In this document: positions 19,623 to 27,458 of the stretch, piece after piece | How positions within the stretch are numbered: the first letter of the stretch is position 1 | Layout: every line of letters starts with the position of its first letter | NCBI GenBank assembly: GCA_902363625.1 | Contig: CABJAS010000003.1 | Span: 124,001 to 188,000, forward strand | Origin: Clostridiaceae bacterium | GTDB lineage: Bacteria; Bacillota_I; Bacilli_A; Erysipelotrichales; Coprobacillaceae | Direction of reading: 5' to 3' | Length of the DNA stretch: 64,000 nucleotides | The notes under the pieces: generated by a model | Database searches by the model: none | The model's input: the letters and a program-made list of their open reading frames with translations, nothing else | Told to the model about the DNA's origin: nothing | Position numbers and translations under genes: made by a program

Positions 19623-21207
19623 ACTCATAACTGCTGTAGGTATCAAGAATTGAACCGTCTTTTATTTCTAATCTGCGCTTTGATAGCTTATCAATAAAAT
19701 AGCGGTCATGAGATACAAACAGCAATGTTCCATTATAATCCAGTAATGCCTGTTCCAAAATTTCTCGTGTTTCAATATCGATATGGTTGGTCGGTTCATC
19801 TAAAATCAAGAAATTTACTTCATTTTGCATCAGGATCGCCAATTTCAGCAGCACCTTTTCACCGCCGGATAGACTTCCCACACGTTTAAAAACCTGATCC
19901 TTATAAAAAGCATATTGGGCTAAAATGCTTCTGGCCTCCCCTTCAAAACAGGGACATTCTTTTTGAAATGCTCGCAAAATGGAATCCTTATCATCCTCAA
20001 AGTGAATTTCCTGTGGAATATAGCCAATATTGGCTGTTTCGGCTATTTTCAGTTCACCGTCATATGCGGTTAAATCCCCTAGCAGAGCTTTGATAAAAGA
20101 GGTTTTTCCCGATCCATTATTTCCTAACAGCACAATTTTTTCCTGATAATAAAGTGTGAAGCTGGCTTTATTAAACAAAGTTACACCTCCATAGGAGATA
20201 CCGAAGTCTGTTACTTTCAACACTTCATTGCTGCTACGCTCTCCGGTAAAGTAAACAGGTACCTTCTTCTTTTCTAACTGTGGCTTATCCAGAACCTCCA
20301 TCTTTTCCAAACGTTTTTCCAGTTCTTTCGCTTTTTTAAAGAATTTCTCATTGTCTCCCTGATTCCCCCAGTCACGATAACGCTTAATGGAAGCTTTCAT
20401 TGCTTCTATCTTTTTCTGTTGGGTTTTGTACTGTTCAAACTCCAACAGCAGCAATCGTTCCTGTTCTTTCATACTGTAAGAATAATTCCCATGAAACAGA
20501 CGGCTCTCCCCGCTTTCCAAAATAATCGTTTTATTCGTAACCCGATCTAGGAAATAACGGTCATGAGAAATAATCACGACAGTTCCCTGATATTTATTCA
20601 AATAATTTTCCAGCCATTCCAGCATCACAATATCTAAGTGATTGGTTGGTTCATCTAATAAAAGAATATCCGGCTCACTCAAAATCAGCTTCGCTAAATT
20701 AACAACGGTCTTTTGTCCTCCGCTCAATAAAGAAAAGGGCTGATCTAAAAGGCTTTGCAGCTTAAATCCGGTAATGACTTTATTTAACTTTTCCTCAACC
20801 TCATATCCGCCTAAAGCGATATAGTGATTTTGGATGTTGGCATACTTATTTAATAAGGATTCGTTGGTACTGTCCTGACTCATTTCAATTTCCAATGCCC
20901 GCATTCTCTGTTCGACCTCTTGTATTTCCAAAAAAGATTCCATCAGCAGATCGTTTGTGGTAGTATCCTTATTTTCAATTGCAGGTATCTGTTCCAAATA
21001 GCCGATAGTTGCCTGTTTACGAATCGTAACCTCCCCTGTATCGGGAAATTCCTGTTTCATTATCATTTTAAACAGTGTCGATTTTCCGCTTCCGTTTTTG
21101 CCGATAATACCGACATGGTCCCCGGTCAAAATTTCAAAGCTGACATCTTGCAGTACCTGTTTATATCCAAAGTTTTTGCATATCTTATGCATTCCTATTT
21201 CTATCAT
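19621..21207 (-). CDS. ABC-F family ribosome-acting ATPase, possible antibiotic-resistance type
   Basis: This soluble 528-residue protein has two ABC cassettes: Walker A GKNGSGKST at 36-44 with LSGGQK, and a second GNNGSGKTS with LSGGEK, both with LLDEPTNHLD/LDEPTNHID Walker B motifs. The charged linker between them (about 240-310) is the domain that reaches toward the peptidyl-transferase centre in ribosome-protecting ABC-F proteins. There are no membrane segments. Size and linker fit the CplR/Vga/VmlR-like resistance group better than housekeeping EttA types, but this is inference. A 21-codon leader peptide and competing hairpins upstream strengthen the idea of antibiotic-inducible control. 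Confidence 0.88.
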   Translation of the reverse strand: MIEIGMHKICKNFGYKQVLQDVSFEILTGDHVGIIGKNGSGKSTLFKMIMKQEFPDTGEVTIRKQATIGYLEQIPAIENKDTTTNDLLMESFLEIQEVEQRMRALEIEMSQDSTNESLLNKYANIQNHYIALGGYEVEEKLNKVITGFKLQSLLDQPFSLLSGGQKTVVNLAKLILSEPDILLLDEPTNHLDIVMLEWLENYLNKYQGTVVIISHDRYFLDRVTNKTIILESGESRLFHGNYSYSMKEQERLLLLEFEQYKTQQKKIEAMKASIKRYRDWGNQGDNEKFFKKAKELEKRLEKMEVLDKPQLEKKKVPVYFTGERSSNEVLKVTDFGISYGGVTLFNKASFTLYYQEKIVLLGNNGSGKTSFIKALLGDLTAYDGELKIAETANIGYIPQEIHFEDDKDSILRAFQKECPCFEGEARSILAQYAFYKDQVFKRVGSLSGGEKVLLKLAILMQNEVNFLILDEPTNHIDIETREILEQALLDYNGTLLFVSHDRYFIDKLSKRRLEIKDGSILDTYSSYE

Positions 21208-21261
21208 TTTATTTGCTCCTTTATTTTAGTTTGATTCTTAAAATAAACAGAGCCTAAAAGG

Positions 21262-21351
21262 AATAGGATTAGACGATTTTAATCATCGCTTCGTACAGAA
21301 GAGGAATTCTCTTCTTATCGCCTAGCCTATTTTACAGACTCTGTACGAAGC
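21262..21351 (-). promoter_or_regulatory. Ribosome-mediated attenuator upstream of ABC-F gene
   Basis: Two long pairings exclude one another. Pairing A is a perfect 12-bp inverted repeat, 21288-21299 with 21340-21351, whose 5' RNA arm lies in codons 14-18 of the leader peptide. Pairing B joins 21262-21277 with 21317-21331 (about 14 bp with one bulge); its 5' arm covers the leader stop codon. A small CGAAG/CTTCG hairpin inside the leader competes with A. The transcript after B has a short U-rich run. This is the layout expected when a stalled ribosome chooses between folds. Confidence 0.65.
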
Positions 21352-21392
21352 TGAGTGCCTTCGACTCTACGGCAGATATAACCTAGAATCAT
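21327..21392 (-). CDS. 21-residue leader peptide of the ABC-F gene
   Basis: GGAGGTGG sits eight bases ahead of an ATG that opens a 21-codon frame (MILGYICRRVEGTQLRTESV, then Lys and a TAG stop). It begins 185 bases upstream of the ABC-F start. It contains an Arg-Arg pair and overlaps both arms of the attenuator described at 21262-21351. Upstream open frames of this kind control erm and ABC-F resistance genes through drug-stalled ribosomes. The peptide sequence itself was not recognised. Confidence 0.65.
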   Translation of the reverse strand: MILGYICRRVEGTQLRTESVK

Positions 21393-21472
21393 GTTGACCA
21401 CCTCCATCTATCTAATGTTATCTTCACTTTATCACAGATGGCAGTCATTGCCTACTGATTCTCTTTATTTTA

Positions 21473-21501
21473 TGAAAAAACCATCTCTCTATTGAGACAT
21501 G
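21473..21501 (-). terminator. Terminator of pyrG
   Basis: On the minus strand CCAT-TCTC/GAGA-ATGG forms a stem followed by TTTTTT, overlapping the pyrG stop codon. Confidence 0.7.
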
Positions 21502-23096
21502 GCTTTTGCGGCTTTGATAAAGGCTTTAAATAAGGGATGTGGACGGTTAGGACGGCTCTTGAATTCCGGATGGAATTGAACAGCTACATAGAATGGATGT
21601 TCCTTTAATTCAACTGCTTCAACTAATTCATTCTCTCCATTACGATAAGTTCCGACAATAGCCATTCCTGCTTCTTCAAATAATGCGCGATAATCATTAT
21701 TAAATTCATAACGATGACGATGACGTTCCATAATATCAGATTGCTGATAAATTTCTTCTAAACGGCTGTTAGGCTGAATATGGCATGGATAAGCGCCTAA
21801 ACGCATTGTTCCGCCTTTATTTTCCACATTCTTCTGATCCTCCATGACATCAATGATATAATGATCACTTTTTGTCTGAAATTCACTCGAGGTTGCATCC
21901 GTGTAATTCAAGACATGACGAGCAAATTCGATGCAGGCAATCTGCATTCCTAAGCAAATCCCGAAATAAGGAATATGATGCGTGCGAGCATATTCTGCTG
22001 TTTTGATCTTTCCTTCGATTCCGCGATAACCAAAGCCACCGGGAATCAAGATTCCCTGACAGTCTTCAAAAACAGAGAGCGTAGCTTCGTCTGTGATGGC
22101 TTCACTATCCACCCATTTAATTTCCACTTTGCATTCATTAGCGGTACCGGCATGATGCAAAGATTCTACCACAGATAAATAAGCATCATGAAGTTCTGTA
22201 TATTTACCGACCATCGCAATTTTAATTGATTCTTTAACGTTCTTTTCACGTTCAATTAATTGCTGCCATTCCTTTAAATCAACAATCTGTGGATCTAAAT
22301 GCAGTTTTTCGCAGACAATATCGGCTAAATTTGCTTCTTCAAGCATTGGTACCACCTCATATAAAGAGGACACATCATAATTGTTGATGACACATCTTTC
22401 CTCGATATTGCAGAACTGAGAAATTTTACGGCAAATCGATGAAGGCAGCGGCATCTCGCTGCGGGCAATCAATATATCACTCATGATTCCATAAGACTGC
22501 AGCTCTTTAATTGAATGCTGAGTTGGCTTCGACTTAAATTCCTTGCTCATTTTCAAATAAGGAACTAGTGTTACATGGATATATAAGCAGTCCTGCTTTC
22601 CTTTTTCCTGAATGATCTGACGAATAGCTTCTAAAAAGGGCTGACTTTCTATATCTCCGACTGTTCCTCCTACTTCACAAATCAAGACTTCACATTCACT
22701 TTGCTTTGCCGCTAAATAAATATTTCGTTTAATCTCATTAGTGATATGAGGAATCACCTGTGCCGTCTGTCCTAAAAATTCTCCTTTTCTTTCCTTGCTA
22801 ATCACGTGGTGATAGACTTTCCCACTGGTAATATTACTGTATTTATTTAAATTGACATCCATGAAGCGTTCATAATGTCCTAAATCCAAATCTGTTTCTG
22901 CCCCATCCTCGCTGACAAAGACTTCGCCATGTTCTAAGGGGCTCATTGTTCCCGGGTCAACATTTAAATAAGGATCAAGCTTCTGTGCACTGACCTTAAT
23001 TCCTCTGGCTATTAATAATCTTCCTAAAGCAGCGGCAGTGATTCCTTTTCCTAATCCCGAAACCACGCCGCCACTTACAAATATAAATTTACACAT
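21489..23096 (-). CDS. pyrG: CTP synthase
   Basis: PyrG makes CTP from UTP, ATP and glutamine. The N-terminal synthetase domain starts [18 protein letters not shown] with the usual P-loop, and the C-terminal class I glutamine amidotransferase domain has GICLGMQ (nucleophile Cys) and a C-terminal HPEF. The 535-residue length is normal. It is the third gene of a glnA-ANTAR-pyrG transcript; its glutamine dependence fits that company. It has 12 bases between its start and the stop of the ANTAR gene. Confidence 0.96.
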   Translation of the reverse strand: MCKFIFVSGGVVSGLGKGITAAALGRLLIARGIKVSAQKLDPYLNVDPGTMSPLEHGEVFVSEDGAETDLDLGHYERFMDVNLNKYSNITSGKVYHHVISKERKGEFLGQTAQVIPHITNEIKRNIYLAAKQSECEVLICEVGGTVGDIESQPFLEAIRQIIQEKGKQDCLYIHVTLVPYLKMSKEFKSKPTQHSIKELQSYGIMSDILIARSEMPLPSSICRKISQFCNIEERCVINNYDVSSLYEVVPMLEEANLADIVCEKLHLDPQIVDLKEWQQLIEREKNVKESIKIAMVGKYTELHDAYLSVVESLHHAGTANECKVEIKWVDSEAITDEATLSVFEDCQGILIPGGFGYRGIEGKIKTAEYARTHHIPYFGICLGMQIACIEFARHVLNYTDATSSEFQTKSDHYIIDVMEDQKNVENKGGTMRLGAYPCHIQPNSRLEEIYQQSDIMERHRHRYEFNNDYRALFEEAGMAIVGTYRNGENELVEAVELKEHPFYVAVQFHPEFKSRPNRPHPLFKAFIKAAKAMSQ

Positions 23097-23108
23097 ATAA
23101 GATCCTTT

Positions 23109-23687
23109 CTAAATACTTTGATAGCGCTGAATAATTTCAGTGGCAATCTGTTTTCTTGTTTTTCGTTCGTCCATCGCTGTTTTTTCAATATAACGATGTG
23201 CCTTTGCTTCCGTCAAGAATTCATTTTCCATCAGTAAGCATTTCGCCAGATCCACTAATTTTATTTCCGCTATCATATTTTTTAATTTTTTCTGTTCTTT
23301 TAAATAATTCTGAAAGCGAAAAGAATTCGCTCTTAAAAATGACAGCAGCTGTGCCAAAATCTCCTTTTGCACCGGCTTGCTTATTACAAATATACCGTAT
23401 TTTTCTACCCTTTCTCGAACCGAATACACATACTTGCTTGCTAGAAGCAGCAGGATATTTAGGTCGGGATAGCGATTGAGCAGTTTTAATACATACGCTA
23501 TTTCATGCTGATCAGAGGTGAACGGGAGATCGATCAGCACTGTATCAATGGAATGCAGCAATATACTTTTAGTAACCTCTTCCTTACATTTCGCCAAGAT
23601 GACTACACTTGGATAAAGCTCTTGAACGATCGCTTTTAACTGCATAAAACGATCTGTTTTTGTTGTACAGATAAGTATCTTCAGCAT
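23109..23687 (-). CDS. ANTAR-domain RNA-binding antiterminator regulator
   Basis: The 192-residue protein has an N-terminal receiver-like fold (about 3-120; strands LKILICTT, VLIDLPF, ILLLLAS, FVISKPV) and a C-terminal ANTAR three-helix domain (LVDLAKCLLMENEFLTEAKA, then AHRYIEKTAMDERKTRKQIA). ANTAR proteins bind tandem hexaloop hairpins in leader RNA and prevent termination. It lies directly behind glnA, 8 bases after its stop, and leader RNAs with such hairpins precede both glnA and glnN, so it probably controls nitrogen assimilation and its own operon. The conserved receiver Asp is present in VLIDLP. The start may be TTG 23690 or ATG 23687. Confidence 0.85.
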   Translation of the reverse strand: MLKILICTTKTDRFMQLKAIVQELYPSVVILAKCKEEVTKSILLHSIDTVLIDLPFTSDQHEIAYVLKLLNRYPDLNILLLLASKYVYSVRERVEKYGIFVISKPVQKEILAQLLSFLRANSFRFQNYLKEQKKLKNMIAEIKLVDLAKCLLMENEFLTEAKAHRYIEKTAMDERKTRKQIATEIIQRYQSI

Positions 23688-23697
23688 CAAATAAACC

Positions 23698-24942
23698 TTA
23701 TTTCTTATGTAATAACTGAGTTCTGTTTTCTACATAGTAGTCAATCAGGGATGAAGGGAGGGTCTGTTTTATAAATTCACTGTTTTTAGCGATATTGATC
23801 GCTTCTTCTAAAGTTCTGGGCAAAGTGTCCAATGCACTCTGCTTGATTTCTAAATTCTCTGTACATTCGTCCATCAGCTCCAGCTTATTTTCAATGCCAT
23901 CCATCCCTGCCGCAACCAATAGATTGACTGCCAGATAAGGATTGCATAAAGGATCACTATTTCGCACTTCACAGCGAACTAAACGCTCTTCTACTCTTGG
24001 AACACGTACTAAGGTTGTGCGATTAGAATGTGACCAAGAAATATATTTAGGCGCTTTATCTTCTCCTAAACGCTGATACGAATTGTGATCCGGATTTAAA
24101 AACAATGCCATTTCTTTACTGTGAGCCAAGATTCCCGCAATAAAGTGTTTTAATAACTCCGGTTGATCGAATTGAAAACTATTTTTACCGTTTTGATAGA
24201 GCGATAAGTTAATATGCAGTCCGTTCCCGCTTGCGGATTCAATCGGCTTAGGTAAAAATGAAGCATATAAACCATGTAATTCAGAAATTGTTTGAACTGC
24301 CCATTTAAATGTAATCAGCTGATCACAGGCAGTCAAACCGTCACGATATTGAAAATCTACCTCATGCTGTCCGGGACCCTGTTCATGATGCGAGCTTTCA
24401 GGTTCTATTCCCATCTCTTCTAAGGTCAGACAGATATCACGGCGGATATCTTCACCTTTATCTAGCGGCGCCATATCAAAATAGCCACCCTGATCATGAG
24501 GAATCCATGTACAGCTGCCTTGTTCATCGGTTTTAAAGAGATAGAATTCACATTCTGTACCACATAATACCTGATATCCCTCTTGCTTTACTTTTGTTAA
24601 ACGTTGCTTTAAAAGACTGCGGCAATCGACTTCTAAAGGAGTCTTATCCGGATAATGAACACTGCAGAAAAAACGAATAACACTGCCGCTTTGCGGACGC
24701 CAAGGCAAAATATCAAACGTAGAAGAATCCGGCATTAAAAGCAAATCTGATTCTTCGATCCTGCCAAAGCCGGCAATGGCACTGCCATCAAATAAAATAC
24801 CTTCTTCAAAAATACGTGGCAGCTGACGAGGCATCACCGAAATATTTTTTTGATTCCCTAACAGATCACAAAAAGCTAGGCGAATGAATTTAACATCGTG
24901 CTCCTCAATAAATTCCAATATTTCTTGAATGGTATGGTTCAT
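23698..24942 (-). CDS. glnA: Glutamine synthetase type I (alpha-like, short)
   Basis: GlnA makes glutamine from glutamate, ammonia and ATP and forms a dodecamer. The 414-residue product has the GS metal-binding motifs CGTECEFYLF, HHEQGPGQHEVDF, GNGLHINLSL and the RVPRVEERLVRCEVRNSD active-site region. It is about 25-30 residues shorter than B. subtilis GlnA, and the adenylylation-site tyrosine region of GSI-beta is absent. AGGAGG precedes the ATG. Expression is expected to depend on the leader at 24966-25030, where an ANTAR-type hairpin competes with a terminator. It heads the operon glnA-ANTAR gene-pyrG. Confidence 0.95.
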   Translation of the reverse strand: MNHTIQEILEFIEEHDVKFIRLAFCDLLGNQKNISVMPRQLPRIFEEGILFDGSAIAGFGRIEESDLLLMPDSSTFDILPWRPQSGSVIRFFCSVHYPDKTPLEVDCRSLLKQRLTKVKQEGYQVLCGTECEFYLFKTDEQGSCTWIPHDQGGYFDMAPLDKGEDIRRDICLTLEEMGIEPESSHHEQGPGQHEVDFQYRDGLTACDQLITFKWAVQTISELHGLYASFLPKPIESASGNGLHINLSLYQNGKNSFQFDQPELLKHFIAGILAHSKEMALFLNPDHNSYQRLGEDKAPKYISWSHSNRTTLVRVPRVEERLVRCEVRNSDPLCNPYLAVNLLVAAGMDGIENKLELMDECTENLEIKQSALDTLPRTLEEAINIAKNSEFIKQTLPSSLIDYYVENRTQLLHKK

Positions 24943-24965
24943 ATACTTTCCTCCTTCACAAATGA

Positions 24966-25030
24966 AAAAGCGCTCTTAATGGGACAATAAAAACACGATG
25001 TTTATCCACATATAAGAACGCCTTTGTTCT
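24966..25030 (-). promoter_or_regulatory. ANTAR antiterminator hairpins and competing terminator before glnA
   Basis: Read as minus-strand RNA, hairpin P1 is AGAAC-AAAGGC-GUUCU (25015-25030) with a six-base loop having A at position 1 and G at position 4, the hallmark of ANTAR targets. A second small hairpin with AUCGU in its loop region is at 24991-25003. The terminator pairs GCGUUCUUA (25013-25021) with UAAGAGCGC (24970-24978), extendable by A-U pairs and followed by U5. It uses the same bases as P1, so the two folds are exclusive. Confidence 0.75.
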
Positions 25031-25045
25031 GTATAACACAGAAAT

Positions 25046-25074
25046 ATAATAGGGAATAGCGTATTAAATGTCAA
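25046..25074 (-). promoter_or_regulatory. Promoter of the glnA operon
   Basis: TTGACA (25069-25074), a 17-base spacer and TATTAT (25046-25051) on the minus strand. Transcription would start a few bases before hairpin P1 of the leader. Confidence 0.8.
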
Positions 25075-25211
25075 GAAAAAACTTCGTCGAATTCATGCTT
25101 TTATCATTTTTTGAAAATTTCATTGAGCTTTATAACTGATACTTTAAATTTACCCCATTTTAACGATATTATCCTTCTTATTTTGTTCAATCAGAAGATC
25201 AATAAAAAGGA

Positions 25212-25239
25212 TTGACAGACAAGAAATCAATGCTATAAT
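25212..25239 (+). promoter_or_regulatory. Promoter of glnN
   Basis: TTGACA (25212-25217), a 16-base spacer and consensus TATAAT (25234-25239). The start site would fall just before the leader hairpin at 25252. Confidence 0.85.
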
Positions 25240-25251
25240 GGGGACAGAGAA

Positions 25252-25295
25252 AGCAAGGACGCTGGACACATTGTGTTTAGCGCCCTTTTTCTTTG
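25252..25295 (+). promoter_or_regulatory. ANTAR-type leader and terminator before glnN
   Basis: A hairpin AGC-AAGGAC-GCU (25252-25263) has a six-base loop with A1 and G4, although its stem is only three pairs. An ACACAUUGUGU hairpin follows at 25266-25276. The terminator pairs AAGGACGCU (25255-25263) with AGCGCCCUU (25279-25287), with one mismatch, and is followed by UUUUUCUUU. As in the glnA leader, the terminator's 5' arm is built from the hexaloop and the 3' side of hairpin 1. Confidence 0.65.
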
Positions 25296-25320
25296 GATAA
25301 ACCAACTAGGAGGAACGACA

Positions 25321-27402
25321 ATGAGAGAGATTAAAGAGACTTTTGGATCGATGGTATTTAATGAAACCGTGATGCAGGAACGTTTGCCTAAAGAGGTCAA
25401 TAAAAAGCTGCAGAAAACGATTATTGAAGGTAAAGCGTTAGACGTTGAAATAGCCGAGGCCGTGGCAAATGCCATGAAAGACTGGGCGGTTGAAAAAGGT
25501 GCTACCCACTATACCCACTGGTTCCAGCCAATGACTGGGATCACTGCCGAAAAGCACGAAGCCTTCATCACCCCCGGCAATGGTGGAATCTTATTGGAAT
25601 TTTCCGGTAAAGAACTCATTAAAGGAGAACCGGATGCATCGAGTTTCCCTAACGGCGGTTTGCGTGCAACCTTTGAAGCTCGCGGCTATACCACCTGGGA
25701 TCCCACTTCCTATGCTTTTATTAAAGATAAAACGTTATGTATTCCGACTGCTTTTTGTACCTTTGACGGCTTATCATTAGATAAGAAAACACCACTTTTA
25801 CGCTCCATGGAATTGATCCATCAGCAGGCGATGCGTATCATTCGTTTATTTGACCATGAGGGGATTACACGTGTCACTACTACCGTCGGAAGCGAGCAGG
25901 AATATTTCTTAGTGGATCGCCATCTCTATCAGCAGCGTCCTGATCTGATCCTATGCAAAAGAACTTTATTCGGTACTCCTGCACCTCGTGGTCAGGAATT
26001 GGAAGATCACTATTTTGGAATGATTAATGAAAGGGTCAAAGCCTATATGCAGGAAGTCGATAAAGAATTATGGAAGCTTGGCGTTCTCGCTAAAACCGAA
26101 CATAAAGAAGTGGCTCCGGCACAGTTTGAATTAGCTCCTATTTTCACAACCGCGAACATTGCTGCTGACCATAACCAGCTAATGATGGAGGTGCTGCAGA
26201 AAGTTGCATTTAAACATGGCTTTGAATGTTTGCTGCATGAAAAGCCATACGAAGGCATTAACGGAAGCGGAAAGCATAATAACTGGTCAATCGTCACCAA
26301 TAACGGCATCAATTTATTAGAACCGGGTCAGACACCGGAAAAGAATGCTCGTTTCCTGCTGTTTTTAACGGCCATCATCAAAGCTGTAGACGAGTATCAG
26401 GACTTACTGAGAGTCAGTGTTGCCACAGCAGGCAATGATCATCGTTTAGGTGCCAATGAAGCACCGCCGGCCATCGTTTCCATTTTCTTAGGAACCGAGC
26501 TGACCAATATCCTAGAAGCTTTGGAACAAGGTATTCCATATAATCAAACCTATCAAAGATCGATGCAGATTGGTATCGATGTTCTGCCGGAGTTTCCTAA
26601 AGATACTACAGACCGCAACCGTACTTCACCATTTGCATTTACTGGCAATAAGTTTGAATTCCGGATGCTGGGATCTTCGCTTTCGATCTCTTGTCCTAAT
26701 ATTATCTTAAATACGATAGTCGCCGATGCATTGAGTCAGTTTGCCGATCAATTAGAAAAGAGCACGGATTTCAAAACTGATCTGAATACACTGATCAAAG
26801 AGACGATTCATCAGCATAAGCGTATCATCTTTAATGGCAATGGCTATTCTAAAGAATGGGTCGAAGAAGCGAAGCATAGAGGCTTACTGAATATTAAAAA
26901 TACTGCCGAAGCGATTCCTTATTATATTACCGATAAGAATATTGAACTGTTCACTAAATATCATATTTATACAAAAGAAGAAATGTTTGCCAGAGACGAG
27001 ATTCTGTTTGATATCTATTCTAAAACATTGCAGATTGAAGCGATTACGATGCAACGTATGACCACCCAAGATATCCTACCTGCTGCTTTTAGCTATCAAA
27101 AAGAACTGCTGACAGCCCTTCAATTAAAACAGCAGCTGTCTATTGATTGTGAGCCTGTCGAACGACGTCTCTGCACAGCCTTATCAAAAGAAATCAGAGG
27201 CATGGTAGAAGCTGCAGAGAAAATTCAAACAATCCTAGATTCTGCTGTTGGACTTCCTTTACCGCAGGTATCTAAAATTTATGCCGATACCTTGATTTTG
27301 GCAATGAACACTCTTCGTCAGCATGGCGATCGTTTAGAAGAAATGATCGATCGAAAGAGCTGGCCGTATCCTCAATATACAGATTTACTGTATCGTATTT
27401 AA
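25321..27402 (+). CDS. glnN: Glutamine synthetase type III
   Basis: This 693-residue GSIII enzyme is found mainly in anaerobes and cyanobacteria and makes glutamine as a double-ring dodecamer. Recognisable features are THWFQPMTG near the N-terminus, VGSEQEYFLVD, KTEHKEVAPAQFELAP, GINGSGKHNNWS and NRTSPFAFTGNKFEFRM. The ATG at 25321 follows AGGAGG; the frame is open to 25273 but those codons overlap the leader terminator. It is divergent from glnA and appears to share the ANTAR-type control. A hairpin follows, then purF on the same strand. Confidence 0.95.
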   Translation: MREIKETFGSMVFNETVMQERLPKEVNKKLQKTIIEGKALDVEIAEAVANAMKDWAVEKGATHYTHWFQPMTGITAEKHEAFITPGNGGILLEFSGKELIKGEPDASSFPNGGLRATFEARGYTTWDPTSYAFIKDKTLCIPTAFCTFDGLSLDKKTPLLRSMELIHQQAMRIIRLFDHEGITRVTTTVGSEQEYFLVDRHLYQQRPDLILCKRTLFGTPAPRGQELEDHYFGMINERVKAYMQEVDKELWKLGVLAKTEHKEVAPAQFELAPIFTTANIAADHNQLMMEVLQKVAFKHGFECLLHEKPYEGINGSGKHNNWSIVTNNGINLLEPGQTPEKNARFLLFLTAIIKAVDEYQDLLRVSVATAGNDHRLGANEAPPAIVSIFLGTELTNILEALEQGIPYNQTYQRSMQIGIDVLPEFPKDTTDRNRTSPFAFTGNKFEFRMLGSSLSISCPNIILNTIVADALSQFADQLEKSTDFKTDLNTLIKETIHQHKRIIFNGNGYSKEWVEEAKHRGLLNIKNTAEAIPYYITDKNIELFTKYHIYTKEEMFARDEILFDIYSKTLQIEAITMQRMTTQDILPAAFSYQKELLTALQLKQQLSIDCEPVERRLCTALSKEIRGMVEAAEKIQTILDSAVGLPLPQVSKIYADTLILAMNTLRQHGDRLEEMIDRKSWPYPQYTDLLYRI

Positions 27403-27408
27403 CATTTA

Positions 27409-27433
27409 CTCCTGTATAGCCTTTATACAGGAG
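27409..27433 (+). terminator. Strong hairpin between glnN and purF
   Basis: A perfect 10-bp stem CTCCTGTATA/TATACAGGAG with a five-base loop lies seven bases after the glnN stop. The following T-run is poor (ACTATTTATTT), so it may be a weak terminator or a processing/stability element in a glnN-purF transcript. Confidence 0.5.
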
Positions 27434-27458
27434 ACTATTTATTTAAAAAGGAGACAAC

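Noticed and set aside
21208..21261. Strong intrinsic terminator directly before the ABC-F gene
   Set aside because: Only a weak U-rich run and a four-pair stem are present; the switch may act on translation or on a weak terminator, so no separate terminator is called.
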